Shown one piece after another: positions 54,215 to 63,999 of a DNA stretch of 64,000 bases (position 1 is its first letter; each line of letters starts with the position of its first letter). The position numbers and the translations under genes were made by a program. Source of the stretch: Methanosarcina acetivorans C2A (GTDB lineage Archaea > Halobacteriota > Methanosarcinia > Methanosarcinales > Methanosarcinaceae). Location: NCBI RefSeq assembly GCF_000007345.1, contig NC_003552.1, positions 2,852,001-2,916,000 on the forward strand, in the 5' to 3' direction. The notes below the pieces were generated by a model. The model was not told the DNA's origin. It was given only the letters and a program-made list of their open reading frames with translations, and made no database searches.

Positions 54215-54415
54215 TACTATTTAGAATATTTGCGAAAACTATATATGATTCCGTATATAGTAAGTATTGGTTAGACCTTTGACTGCTTTACTATGAAAAT
54301 GAATTAAGCGACTTAGTGCAGTTATATGTCTGAATGTGAAAACAAGCCTCAGTTCTCAACCACACAAGCTCTTCTAGGTTGCAGGTATGAATTCCTGTAG
54401 CCTGGATTCTTTTTT
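54215..54415 (+). ncRNA. Candidate small RNA gene, family copy E
   Basis: TACTATTTAGAATA (54215-54228), GCGAAAACTATATATG (TATA box about 54240-54246), hairpin 1 GGTTA (54269-54273) with TGACT (54280-54284, wobble pairs), GAATGTGAAAACA, hairpin 2 AGGTTGCAGG (54376-54385) with CCTGTAGCCT (54394-54403) and T6 (54410-54415). Relative to B, changes in hairpin 2 (C to T, and C to T on the other arm) keep pairing as wobble pairs. Confidence 0.62.
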
Positions 54416-54550
54416 AATGCTTTTCCTTCACTTACGGCGAACTGGACAGCCCGAGAAAAAATGTTGTCGAGCTATTGAATAAGGTGAAGCATTAAAATAA
54501 GAAGTTGTAAATTGATTGAATCCAGAAAAAAGGATAGTAAATAAATTCAA

Positions 54551-54877
54551 TCAATACTCTTTTTTATTAGTTACGCAATGCCTCGATATGAACATGTTAA
54601 TTGCTTTTCTCACAGCTCCCCTCAAACTGCCGTGGTTTCCAGCAGTAGCCAGGAGACAGATATTCTCAGTCAACTCTTCGAATTCTGATTTTTCGAACAT
54701 ACTCCACTTATCAAGAAGTTTTTTTAGTTCGGATGATGCCGGGGTGCCACCATACAAACAGTGATGAACGTCGTCGTGTAGATCAAGAAGCAGTTTAATC
54801 GATTCGTTTGCGCTCAATTCATCACCGAGAGATTCCAGTCGATCCATGTTATCATCACTTACAAGTATCGGTTTCAT
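54551..54877 (-). CDS. Hypothetical protein, 108 residues, helical
   Basis: 108 residues, acidic and helical (DNMDRLESLGDELSANESIK, LLLDLHDDVHHCLYGG, KKLLDKWSMFEKSEFEEL, ending HCVTNKKEY). No family recognised. A GGAGG site (54884-54888) stands about 6 bases before ATG 54877. The frameshifted reading frame upstream ends about 30 bases before it, so both were probably one operon. Size and pairing would fit an antitoxin or phage-type accessory gene, but there is no direct evidence. Confidence 0.6.
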   Translation of the reverse strand: MKPILVSDDNMDRLESLGDELSANESIKLLLDLHDDVHHCLYGGTPASSELKKLLDKWSMFEKSEFEELTENICLLATAGNHGSLRGAVRKAINMFISRHCVTNKKEY

Positions 54878-54908
54878 TCACTGGCCTCCATTTTTACCCA
54901 ACAAGGCG

Positions 54909-55113
54909 TCACTTTCTCTGGGTACTCTGTTTCGATGTGCTCTTCTGGTTTCTGGTATCGTGTCGAATTTTATCCGCAGTAGGAAAAAAGAATGTTCTCA
55001 TGATATTTCGACGGCATACTTCCATATTTGCAAGCCATCGGTTAGTTTTCCTCCCAAAACTTCATGAAGTCCTGTTCCATTTCGTGACACGGATTATCAG
55101 TTTCATTCTGCAT
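54909..55113 (-). pseudogene. Frameshifted small gene upstream of the 108-residue gene
   Basis: From ATG 55113 the frame reads MQNETDNPCHEMEQDFMKFW then EEN and a stop. One base over, it continues NRWLANMEVCRRNIMRTFFF and PTADKIRHDTRNQKS to a TGA at 54909. The second part has the look of a coding continuation. A second frame (YQKPEEHIETEYPEKVTPCW) in the same stretch is also plausible, so the original reading is uncertain. Confidence 0.4.
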
Positions 55114-55381
55114 TCGCCAACCTCGTTGCGTTGTCCATACATTCGCACTCTATTTTCTTTTTTACACTTTCTGATCTAATCGATATCTGATCTATTTAAA
55201 TGTATGTGTAGAAAATCAGTATATGCATAGATAACGCTATTATATATGTATATTTTTCTTATTTCTACATTTTGTTGGAATTTATGTTGGAGTGGAAACA
55301 AAGGGGTAGATCCTTGACAAAATATTAAGATTCATTGAATGGGGGTCAAATTAGATTGGTATCGGATTGATACATGGACTT

Positions 55382-56202
55382 GAAAACTATCCGAAAAGTC
55401 CTGCTGCTCTGAATGTTATCCATGCACATGCGAAATGAAGCATAGTAAGGTAATTCTCAATTTTCTTTTCCCATCTTATAAGGGGTCTTCTGAATCTGTT
55501 TATCCATGAATGTGTCCTTTCCACAACCATCCTCTTGCCCTAAAACCTTGTATCTGTATTCTTATGTTTTCCTCTCCACGATTTTTGATATGGCAGTATA
55601 CCCATATTCTTTAACCAATTCTCTGATATCAGGAAAATCGTATCCCTTATCCATACATATATTCTGAATCACATCATCTTGAGACGGTCTTTCAAAAATA
55701 ATGGTGTCTAAAGTTTCTTTTACAAGCTTTTTACTGTGACAATTCGCTCCATCAACCGTTACTGAAAGTGGTATACCTTTACCATCTGTTTAAATGCTCC
55801 TTTTTGTACCTTTTTTGCCATGATCAGTTAGATTAGCTCCTGTTCCAGTTCCCCCTAATGGTGTTTTTGTCATAGCGCCATCAATTGTTAGCCATTCCCA
55901 CCCTAATCCGTTTTTACTATCGTACTCCCGTAGACCAGCTCGCCACATTTTTTCAAACTCCATAAAACCGGGGCAAAGATTTCCACTGGCAACCAGTACG
56001 AAGGAGATTAAAAATGTCACTCAGTATTATCTTTTCATCTTTTCGAGGTCTTCCTACCTTCTTTTTCGGTTTAGGAAGAGGTAATAATGGTTTGAGTTTA
56101 CTCCAGAAGTCCTCAGAAATCTCATAGTCATGTACCGTTTTTCGTTTTGTCAATACCACATATTACCCTGAATCGGAATCAAAATACTTTTCGGATAGGC
56201 TC
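55382..56202 (-). mobile_element. Decayed IS5-type insertion sequence, about 820 bp
   Basis: The right end carries GAGCCTATCCGAAAAGT (reverse complement, 56186-56202). The left end reads GAAAACTATCCGAAAAGT (55382-55399), a degraded partner. Between them the minus strand encodes the pieces of one DDE transposase: LPKPKKKVGRPRKDEK, WEWLTIDGAMTKTPLGG with the first Asp, TVDGANCHSKKLVKET with the second Asp, ICMDKGYDFPDIRELV, and VERTHSWINRFRRPLIRW with the catalytic Glu. Frameshifts split it into at least four frames, so it is inactive. Length, ends and motif wording fit the IS5 family, IS427-like group. Confidence 0.85.
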
Positions 56203-56248
56203 TAAATCCTAGTACCTTTGTAGCTACAATAAAAAAGGCGAATCCTAT

Positions 56249-56338
56249 TACAAATGAGTTAGACTGTTCTTCATTAATCTTTATATTATTCTGTACAAAT
56301 GAGTTAGACTGTTCTTCATTAATCTTTATATTATTCTG
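56249..56338 (+). repeat. Perfect 45-bp tandem duplication
   Basis: The 45-base unit starting TACAAATGAGTTAGACTG (56249-56293) is repeated exactly at 56294-56338. It lies just outside the IS5-type element. The remaining bases to 56646 hold no gene and include the helicase promoter. Confidence 0.95.
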
Positions 56339-56646
56339 GCAATGCCGCAAGGCTCGCTTCTAAAGGACCTATTTCTATTTCTTGTTATCCTAAGAATTTA
56401 ATTTCATATACACCTTAGAAACTGAAAATTTGAAACTCTCATAAGTCTCAATATTTTTCATGAATATATATAAAATACTGGTCAAAATAAATAAAAAGAA
56501 AAACTCTAATAAACTATGTGATCTGACTGAATTTGGCGGTTAAAAATCCTGAATAAGCAGGCATTTTTCTTCGAAAAGAGCCTATTTTTTATGGATGTTT
56601 CGCTTTCTGGCACGCAAAATAAAGTAAACTGTCTTAGGGTATTTCC

Positions 56647-59600
56647 ATGTTAGAAGAACTCCTCACAACCCTCACTTCCAGGCAAAGAGATGCAGTTAAA
56701 CATGTTTCAGGCCCCCTGTTGATTCTTGCAGGGGCAGGTACAGGTAAGACCACAACAATCACTGGTAAAATTGCTTGCATGATCAAAGTACGTGGAATTA
56801 AGCCGGAAAAAATTCTTGCCCTTACTTTCTCAAGGGAAGCTGCCAGAAATATGGAAAAGAAAATTTCTGAACTTCTGGGGCAGGGGACCAATGTAAAGGT
56901 GAGTACTTTTCACTCTTTCTGTGCCGAATTGATAAGAGATAATTCTGAAAAGTGCGGGGTCTCGGAGCAATTTACTATTTTTGAGGAAATCGATACAGCT
57001 ATCCTGATTTATAAGGAACTGGGAATAACTTCGAGAAATGCTACTTTATATTCCAGCACAATCGCAAAGGCAAAAGACCTGAACATTTCTATTGATAAAT
57101 TCAACGATTATCTTAAAACAAAAAAGGAATCGCTACTTATTTTTGCTGAAGAAAGTATATTTGAGCAATTCTATACCGAGTGTAAGATCAACCTGAACAC
57201 GTTTCATTTAAAGGACAAAACGCAGCAAAAAACCCTGAAAGATGAAAAGAAAAAATGGCAGGAATTTATTGGACTTTATGATGAATACCGTAAATATACT
57301 GATTTCATCCACGCCTGGGAAACCTATGAAGAGAGAAAGAAAACCCTAAATTGCCTTGATTACGGGGACCTTAACAGGATTGCCCTTGATTTCCTTAACA
57401 CCTATGGCACGGCAGAGTTGAATGATACCTATACCCACATTATTGTTGACGAGTTTCAGGACACAAATTACGTGCAGTTCGAACTTATCAAGCACCTGAC
57501 TGCAGGAGAGCAAAATATTACAGTGGTTGCGGATGCAAACCAGAGCATCTATGCCTTTCGGGGAGCCTACTCAAACAATATTGAGGAATTCAAAAAGCAG
57601 TTCGGGATTTCAGAAAAAGACGTTTTATCCCTTGATACGAGTTTCAGGTCAACAAATAAGATCTTAAGGGTTGCTCACAGGCTGATTTCACATAACTATC
57701 CTGAAGATCGAAAAAGCGAGTGTCTCCTCCTCAAAAACTGCGATGCCAACGAGGGCAAAAATGTAGTCGTCCAGGAAACAAAGGATGAGGGGGAAGAGGC
57801 AAGAAAAATTGCCGAACAGATCGAATCCTATATCAAAAAGGGCATTCCCCTGAAAGAAATTGCAGTCCTTTACCGGACCCATACCCAGGGAAGACAGATC
57901 CGGCAGGTTCTACAGCGGCGCGAAATCCCCGTGCTTGTGAAAGATGATGCGGATTATCTGAAACAGCCCGAAATCAAGACCGTACTTTCCTATCTCTATG
58001 TACTGAATAACCTCAATGACCCCACTCCCAGAGGAACCGAGGCATGGTGGCGGCTTTTTCATTACAATAACAGTCTCGAAGACAGTGATTCCGTTCGGAT
58101 AGGAGAGTACGTTAAGAAAAACAAAATTTCTTTTCAGGAAGCCATCTACCACCGTCTTGACAAGATAGGGTTAAGTGAAAACGGGTGCATTACCGTTAAA
58201 AATGTAAAGAAAACAATCATGGTCCTCAGTGAGAAAAAAGTGCTGGACGTATCCGAGCTCCTGCTTGAGATTTACGAGCTTAGCGGAATTGTAAGGCATC
58301 TTTCCCGGCTGGATACCATGAAAACCAGGGAAGCTTTCTTGAACCTCCGAAACCTGCACGAAATGGCAAAGCATTTTGAGCAGTTTCATAACAGGGAGCT
58401 TTTTGGCTTCATCGATTACCTTGAGGTTCTTGACGAGATGGGCGGCAACCCGCACCTGCAAGGATCACGGAAGAAGATGCGGTAAGCCTGATGAGCATCC
58501 ACGCAGCAAAAGGACTCGAATTCAGAGTTGTTTTTGTAACCAATATGGCAAAGGATAAGTTCCCTCTTTTAAGGGGTGGGCAAGATTTTCTGATTCCGCT
58601 GGAAATGATGGAACAGTACCGTGACCTTTTCTCAGCGAAGTTAAGTGAAGCAGAGCTTGAGAAGGCAATAAAGGAGCGGAAAAAAGAAATCAGATTCGAA
58701 GAAGAACGCAGGCTCTGTTACGTGGCCTTTACGAGGGCAAAAGAAGACCTCATACTTACGCGTTCTCAGGAATATGGCGGCAAAGAGCGGGAACCATCCG
58801 AGTTTTTAATGGAAATCGGATACGACCACTGGAGAGACCTGGATATTGCTGCAGAAGGGGGTACAGCCGGCAGTGTGGAAAAAGAGTTCATCTTTGATGA
58901 GCTGAACCTGTCTTATCGCAGGGATCTTGAGGTTAAGACTGCCGGCCTTGTAAAGGACAACGAACTTGAGCGGGAGAAAAATCGGTGTATACAACTGCTT
59001 ATTGAATCCCTCGATAAGGACCTTGAGGAAGCCGTACACTACCTGATGGTATACAGAGCCCTCAGGGATGGAGACTGCGGAAATTATCTCAAGGAAATTC
59101 AGCAAAAATGGAGCCTGATAGACCCTGCTATGAAAGCAGGAGAGATCCTATCAAAAATGAAGACCAAAAGTAATGGATTAAGGTTTAATCCGGAAACCTT
59201 TAGTTTCAGCTTTTCCGCTTTGAAGGTATATGAAACCTGTCCGAAACAGTATGAATTGCAAGAAATCCTGCGCATGCCAAGCCGGAAGAACGCAGACTCC
59301 ACAGGCGCCATGACAAAGGGGAGTTTCGTACATAAGGTACTTGAAACCGCAGTTAAAGAAAGGGTTGCAGAAAAGCGGGCACTATATGAGATAGCTGAAA
59401 CTCTTCATAAAAAGCCCGAATGGATGTATGCAGATCTTGAATCTACCCTTCCTCTTTTTGAAGTATTCTGGCTCCGAAACAAAGACCGGATTTCGAATAA
59501 TCTCATGGTTGAGAAGTGGTTTTCAGTCATTATAGACGGCTTCGTTTTCAAGGGTATTATTGATAGAATTGATTTGCTTGACCCCTCCAAAAAAGAGGTT

Positions 59601-59954
59601 GAGATCATCGATTACAAGACCGGGAAGTATGATGTGAATCCAGAAGACCGTTCAAGGCAGCTCCTGCTCTACGCAAAAGGTTTTGAACACATGTATCCCG
59701 GATACACGGCGAAAAAGCTTACATTTGACATGCTGGCTATGGAAAAACCCAGGAGTTTTGAGCTGCAGGAGAACGGAGAGTACAGAGGTACTGAAGGCAG
59801 AGTAAGTCCACTTGATAGAGAAGCAATAGATTCTATGCTGGTGACTGCACGAAGGATTGCTTATGATTATGAGCATGAGTTTGAAAAGACCGCGGATCTG
59901 GAAGTCTGCAAGGAATGCGAGTTCAGACTATACTGTGATGGAGTAGATCTATGA
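56647..59954 (+). pseudogene. UvrD-type helicase with Fe-S PD-(D/E)XK nuclease domain, split by one frameshift
   Basis: Two frames, 56647-58485 and 58491-59954, form one protein of about 1100 residues. Helicase motifs: Walker A GAGTGKTTTI (about 28-37), VDEFQDTN (motif II), VVADANQSIYAFRGA (III), DTSFRST (IV), then after the shift SIHAAKGLEFRVVF (V) and LCYVAFTRAKEDLIL (VI). The C-terminal nuclease has KGSFVHKVLE and EIIDYKTGKY (D...ExxxYK-type site). Four Cys (YETCPKQYE and CKECEFRLYC) give an AddB/Cas4-like 4Fe-4S site. The frame breaks at about 58450: AACCCGCACC, where AACCCGGCACC would give PAPARITEEDAVSLMSIHAA. All motifs are otherwise intact, so a sequencing error or a very recent mutation is likely. 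A role in DNA end processing or defence is inferred. Confidence 0.85.
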
Positions 59955-59981
59955 AAGATATTGGAAGCTGGAGCCGGTAGA

Positions 59982-60896
59982 ATGACTTTTTCCGAAATAC
60001 ACAGTAAGCTGACAACTGTAGATTCAGAGGACTTGCTTACATCCGATATTTTCGGGTGTTGCTCTTTTTTAAACTACAATGATCTCCTTGAGCATGTTTT
60101 AAGGGAATCTGTGCATTTCAATTCTAAGGATAATCTCTGTATTCCTAAAACTGTGATTTCGGAAGAATATCTCTTCTGGCCCAGGTTTCGTACAGGAAGA
60201 TCTCAAACGGAACCTGACGTATTGATAATGCTCAGACACCCGGGAAACCAATGTACACTTGTTTTAATCGAAGCAAAATTCAATTCTGATAAGTCCTCTG
60301 AGGCTGATTACACATCAGAAGATGTGACTGACCAGCTGGCCAGGGAGCTAATGATTATTGAGAATCAGGGAGTATGTGGCCAGAGTCTTTCCCTGGAGGG
60401 GTTTGAGATCGCGTCAAAAGCTCTCATCTACGTAACCGCACATGATGTTATCCCTGAAAAGGCGCTTGAAGCTTCTTCTTTTGAATTTTTTGAGAAGACA
60501 AGATGTCTCGAGAATGCAAGTTATGAAGATGCATCTGAACTTCCCCTCTACTGGTTGCCCTGGTGGAAGATTGAACAACTCATATCTAGAAACAACTTTT
60601 TTAGTGCTGAAGAAACCGCAAAAGACAGGATTATAAAACATGTCCAGGAAGTGTTGAGGGTAAAGAAGCTCTGCAGGTTTTATGGATTGAATCCCTTAAA
60701 CTTCAACTCAATTGCATATTCCTATTCATCTACAGTTAAAGCTCGGTTCGAATCTGATAGGTATGCAAAGTCTTACACTTTTGATACAATGTTTCCTAAA
60801 ATCCCATTCCGATATCAAATTTCTGGAAAAGAAAGGAGCTACAATTTCGGACTGGTAATTCCTAAAATCTGTTCCAATTATCAACTGGAGGAATAA
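59982..60896 (+). CDS. Candidate PD-(D/E)XK nuclease in the helicase operon
   Basis: 304 residues from ATG 59982 (GGAG 9 bases upstream; the frame is open to 59961). The core QTEPDVLIML ... TLVLIEAKFNSDKSS (about 78-107) has the order PD-(x)n-ExK of PD-(D/E)XK nucleases; the rest is mixed alpha/beta. The protein family is not known to me. It starts 27 bases after the helicase-nuclease stop codon and ends 2 bases before the next start, so the three are one operon. Role inferred: DNA cleavage or binding together with the helicase. Confidence 0.65.
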   Translation: MTFSEIHSKLTTVDSEDLLTSDIFGCCSFLNYNDLLEHVLRESVHFNSKDNLCIPKTVISEEYLFWPRFRTGRSQTEPDVLIMLRHPGNQCTLVLIEAKFNSDKSSEADYTSEDVTDQLARELMIIENQGVCGQSLSLEGFEIASKALIYVTAHDVIPEKALEASSFEFFEKTRCLENASYEDASELPLYWLPWWKIEQLISRNNFFSAEETAKDRIIKHVQEVLRVKKLCRFYGLNPLNFNSIAYSYSSTVKARFESDRYAKSYTFDTMFPKIPFRYQISGKERSYNFGLVIPKICSNYQLEE

Positions 60897-60898
60897 AT

Positions 60899-61531
60899 AT
60901 GAACAGCTCGGAATTTTCTGAAAAGCTGGATCAATCTTTTATAAATATTACTTCTTTTTTTCAGGAGGTTGCATCCCTTTTGAGGGATTGTGACCGCCTC
61001 ATGGGAGAAGAAGGGTACACGACTTTCAATGGGAATACAGCTGTATATGAACAGAGTAGATCGGTACTTAATCCAGAAGCTTGGTTTCCGGCATATCTTA
61101 GTAGGGCTTATGTATCTGAAGAAGAGGCAGAGGAAAGATCCTTTAATCGTGTCCAATTCATAAGTTTGTATCTCAGATACGGGGAAGGAGGTTGCCATGA
61201 TGTTAAAATGATAGGCAATATCCCACTTCTCGTAGCTGGAATAATAATCCCAGCGAATCCTAAATCATTCAGATTTGAAGGCTGGCTAACAAAAAGGTGG
61301 TTCTGGGTTGAAGAATCTGAGAAAATTAATGCTTTGAGTGGAGATATTCCGAAAATCAGAGTTTTCGATGTCAAAAAAGGAGAGTACAACAACTCAAAGT
61401 CAATAAAAACATTTGCATATCCGCTTGAACAGGTTCAGGGAACAGCTGATTTGAAAAGTAAAATAATTGAAAAGCTGCTAGAAACTACAGAAAACAATCC
61501 GGATACAGACGATCCTGAAATTCTGGCGTAA
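60899..61531 (+). CDS. Unknown partner protein of the helicase operon
   Basis: 210 residues, soluble, with SFINITSFFQEVASLLRDCD near the N-terminus and WFPAYLSRAYVSEEEAEERS and FEGWLTKRWFWVEE further on. GGAGG (60885-60890) is inside the 3' end of the previous gene and 2 bases separate stop and start, so translational coupling is likely. No domain recognised. The pairing with a PD-(D/E)XK candidate and a helicase-nuclease is the only clue to its role. Confidence 0.65.
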   Translation: MNSSEFSEKLDQSFINITSFFQEVASLLRDCDRLMGEEGYTTFNGNTAVYEQSRSVLNPEAWFPAYLSRAYVSEEEAEERSFNRVQFISLYLRYGEGGCHDVKMIGNIPLLVAGIIIPANPKSFRFEGWLTKRWFWVEESEKINALSGDIPKIRVFDVKKGEYNNSKSIKTFAYPLEQVQGTADLKSKIIEKLLETTENNPDTDDPEILA

Positions 61532-61776
61532 TGCATAATTCGTGAAATGAGGAAGGAGCTTTTTTCTTCTTCCTTCCCAATGCTGATTATTTTGAAAATG
61601 CTGAATCGTATTCTTCTTGAAGTTCTTTGTCAAATAAAAAATATAGTATTCAGGAGCCTGGGAAGATTCCGGTTCCTTTGTGAAATATTTCCACCGTAAT
61701 TTATGCAAAGCATTTTTGTTTCAATTATTCTTGTCCAACTCTTTTTCGCGTAATTCTCTTACCTTTAACTTTCTCA

Positions 61777-63999
61777 TTACACCGCATCAAGGTCTACAAC
61801 CCGAGCTTCCGGGAACCTTCCTGCAAGCATCTCTACGGTTTCGGGATGGCAGGTGAAATAAAAGAGCTGGTTGCCCGGGACAAGGTCCTTTATGGCTTCA
61901 CAGGTGCTTTTGCAGCGTTCGGGGTCGAAGTTCACCAGCACGTCATCAAATACGATGGGAAGGGATTCCGAGTGCCTCCCGAATTCCCTGATAAAGCCGA
62001 AACGCAGGGAGAGATAAAGCTGTTCGGCTGTTCCCCGGCTGAGTTCCTGGACGGTCTTCTGGCGGCCTTCCCGGTCTTCAACGTAGATTTCGGAAGAGTT
62101 AAGCGGGGAATAAATCCGCGTGTACCTGCCTGCGGTAATTTTTGTGAAAAAAGTCTGAGCTTCCACAATAACTGCAGGCTGCCTCTCCTTTTCATAGACT
62201 TCAATGGCTTTGGCAAGGACTTTCCGGGCCAGGACCAGGGATGCCCATTTCCTTGACTTTTCGTGAAGGTCTTCAAGCAGGCTTTCTTGCATTACCCTTG
62301 CCAGGGAACCTTCACTTCCGTGTTCGAGCTGTTCTATCTGGTTTCCTATCGCTCCGCGTCTGTCCAGGTTCTCGGAGGTCTCCTGTTCAAGGGTTTCCAG
62401 GCATTCCTCCAGCTTGCGGTTTTCTTCTTCCAGGCCCAGGGGATCGGAGGCTTGCAGTTCTTCTACGAAAAGCTCATACTTTTTCCCGTCACCGGAAACC
62501 CTCCTTATCTGCTGTTCAGCTTCCCTCACCCTGTTTTCGAGCTCAGTTCGCTGAGCCCAGTGCCGTGCATTTTCACGGAACTCATCTTCCGTTGCTGCGG
62601 AACCGGACTCAAGAAGGTCTGCAAGCTCTTTTTCAGCTGCTTCAGACTTTTCCCGGGCTGCCTGAAGTTCTATCTCGAGTTCTTTTGATCTTGTTTTCAG
62701 CTGCTGCAGGCTCCTTGCCTCCTCGGATGCTTCTTCAAGGTCCGAACGGAGCTTTTCAACCTGGGTATCGAAAGAAAGTCCGGAAAACGGACGTTCGCAT
62801 TCCTGCAGGACTCCGGCCACCTTTGCTTCATAGGCTTCTATCGAAGTTTTGCCGGAAGCTATCAGTTCCTCAAGGTTCCGGATCGCCCGCTGCCTGTCAA
62901 AACATCTTCCGATTATCGAAAATATTTCAAGCACGCTTTCCACGGAAAGCGAGGGATCAAGCCCGTAAGTTCCAAGCCAGCTGGTCCACTTTTCGGAAAG
63001 AGCATCCCTTTGCGTTCTTTCCTCAAGGAGCCGGGCTTCGAGATCTTCTTTTTTGTGCTCAAGGCTTTCGGATTCAAGTTCAAGAGTCCTCATTCTTTCA
63101 GCCTGGTTAAATGCAAAACTTACGTCCTCCCTGAGCTTTTCTATTTCACCGTCGAGTTTGATTCCCGAAACAGATCTTTCGCAGGCTTCCAGAACGCTAA
63201 GGGCTTCTTCTTCGTACTTTTTAACAGTAGCTTCCCTGAACTTTACCTGTTTTTCCAGTTCTTTGACATTTTTTTGCTTTTCCAGGCAGGCTTTGATCGC
63301 GGAAAGGAGGTCAAGCACATGCTCGGGAGAAAGTTCCGGGTCGAGTCCTGAAGAAAGAAGCCATTCTTTCCATTCCTGGCGAACCTCTTCCTGTCCATCT
63401 TCTCCGGTTTTCAGCTTACCTTCAAGTTCCTTGTAAGCTGCATCTAACTTATCCAGCTTCTTCCGGAGCTTGTCCTTTCCCTGGCGCAGTTCCCCGGCAG
63501 CTTTCAAATCAAGCAGAACCCTCTGCAGTTCATCGGCTTTCTGCTCCCGTATCGAGGGCTCGGGGATGTCTTCAAACCCACACTTTTTTGCCCGGGTTTT
63601 CATGTCTTCTTTCAGGGCGGCAATCTCTCCGGACAGATTTTCCTTTGATTCCTGAGCTTTCTGTTTCCGGGCTTCGGTTCCTTTCAGGTGCTTCTCGCCG
63701 GCAGGAGGACTTGACGGCTGACTTGAGGGCTTTTTCCTAGCTTTCAGGAAGTATATGGCAGAAGTAGCAAAAAGGAGGAAAAATATGCCAAGTCCGGGGA
63801 GCAGGGCGTCGTTTATGTACTCGTAAGCTAGGCCTATACTGCCTGCAAGCAGGAGCATTCCTGCAGGCCAGAGGGGAAGCCCTTCCTCATGTTCGGTTTC
63901 CCGGGACCTGAAGGCTGCAAAAAGCATCTCTTCCTTTTCCAGGTCTTTTTCCAGGTTTTTGAGTTCGCTTTCCTTTTCCCTGAGGAGAGGCTGCTTCAC
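61777..63999 (-). CDS. YhaN/SbcC-like SMC-type ATPase, C-terminal 740 residues (cut by window edge)
   Basis: Open to the window end, so the N-terminus with Walker A is missing. Visible are two transmembrane helices (WPAGMLLLAGSIGLAYEY and LPGLGIFFLLFATSAIYFL), a very long coiled coil (about 90-560 of this part) with two similar halves, and the C-terminal ATPase lobe with signature motif LSRGTAEQLYLSLRFG, Walker B LPIVFDDVLVNFDP and the D-loop/switch FYFTCHPETVEML. Membrane hairpin plus SMC-like ATPase is typical of YhaN, which works with an SbcD-like nuclease in bacteria. Convergent with the helicase operon. Confidence 0.85.
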   Translation of the reverse strand: MKQPLLREKESELKNLEKDLEKEEMLFAAFRSRETEHEEGLPLWPAGMLLLAGSIGLAYEYINDALLPGLGIFFLLFATSAIYFLKARKKPSSQPSSPPAGEKHLKGTEARKQKAQESKENLSGEIAALKEDMKTRAKKCGFEDIPEPSIREQKADELQRVLLDLKAAGELRQGKDKLRKKLDKLDAAYKELEGKLKTGEDGQEEVRQEWKEWLLSSGLDPELSPEHVLDLLSAIKACLEKQKNVKELEKQVKFREATVKKYEEEALSVLEACERSVSGIKLDGEIEKLREDVSFAFNQAERMRTLELESESLEHKKEDLEARLLEERTQRDALSEKWTSWLGTYGLDPSLSVESVLEIFSIIGRCFDRQRAIRNLEELIASGKTSIEAYEAKVAGVLQECERPFSGLSFDTQVEKLRSDLEEASEEARSLQQLKTRSKELEIELQAAREKSEAAEKELADLLESGSAATEDEFRENARHWAQRTELENRVREAEQQIRRVSGDGKKYELFVEELQASDPLGLEEENRKLEECLETLEQETSENLDRRGAIGNQIEQLEHGSEGSLARVMQESLLEDLHEKSRKWASLVLARKVLAKAIEVYEKERQPAVIVEAQTFFTKITAGRYTRIYSPLNSSEIYVEDREGRQKTVQELSRGTAEQLYLSLRFGFIREFGRHSESLPIVFDDVLVNFDPERCKSTCEAIKDLVPGNQLFYFTCHPETVEMLAGRFPEARVVDLDAV

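Noticed and set aside
62241-63110. 289-codon plus-strand frame
   Set aside because: Antisense to the YhaN-like ATPase; the GC-rich coiled-coil coding creates long open antisense frames.
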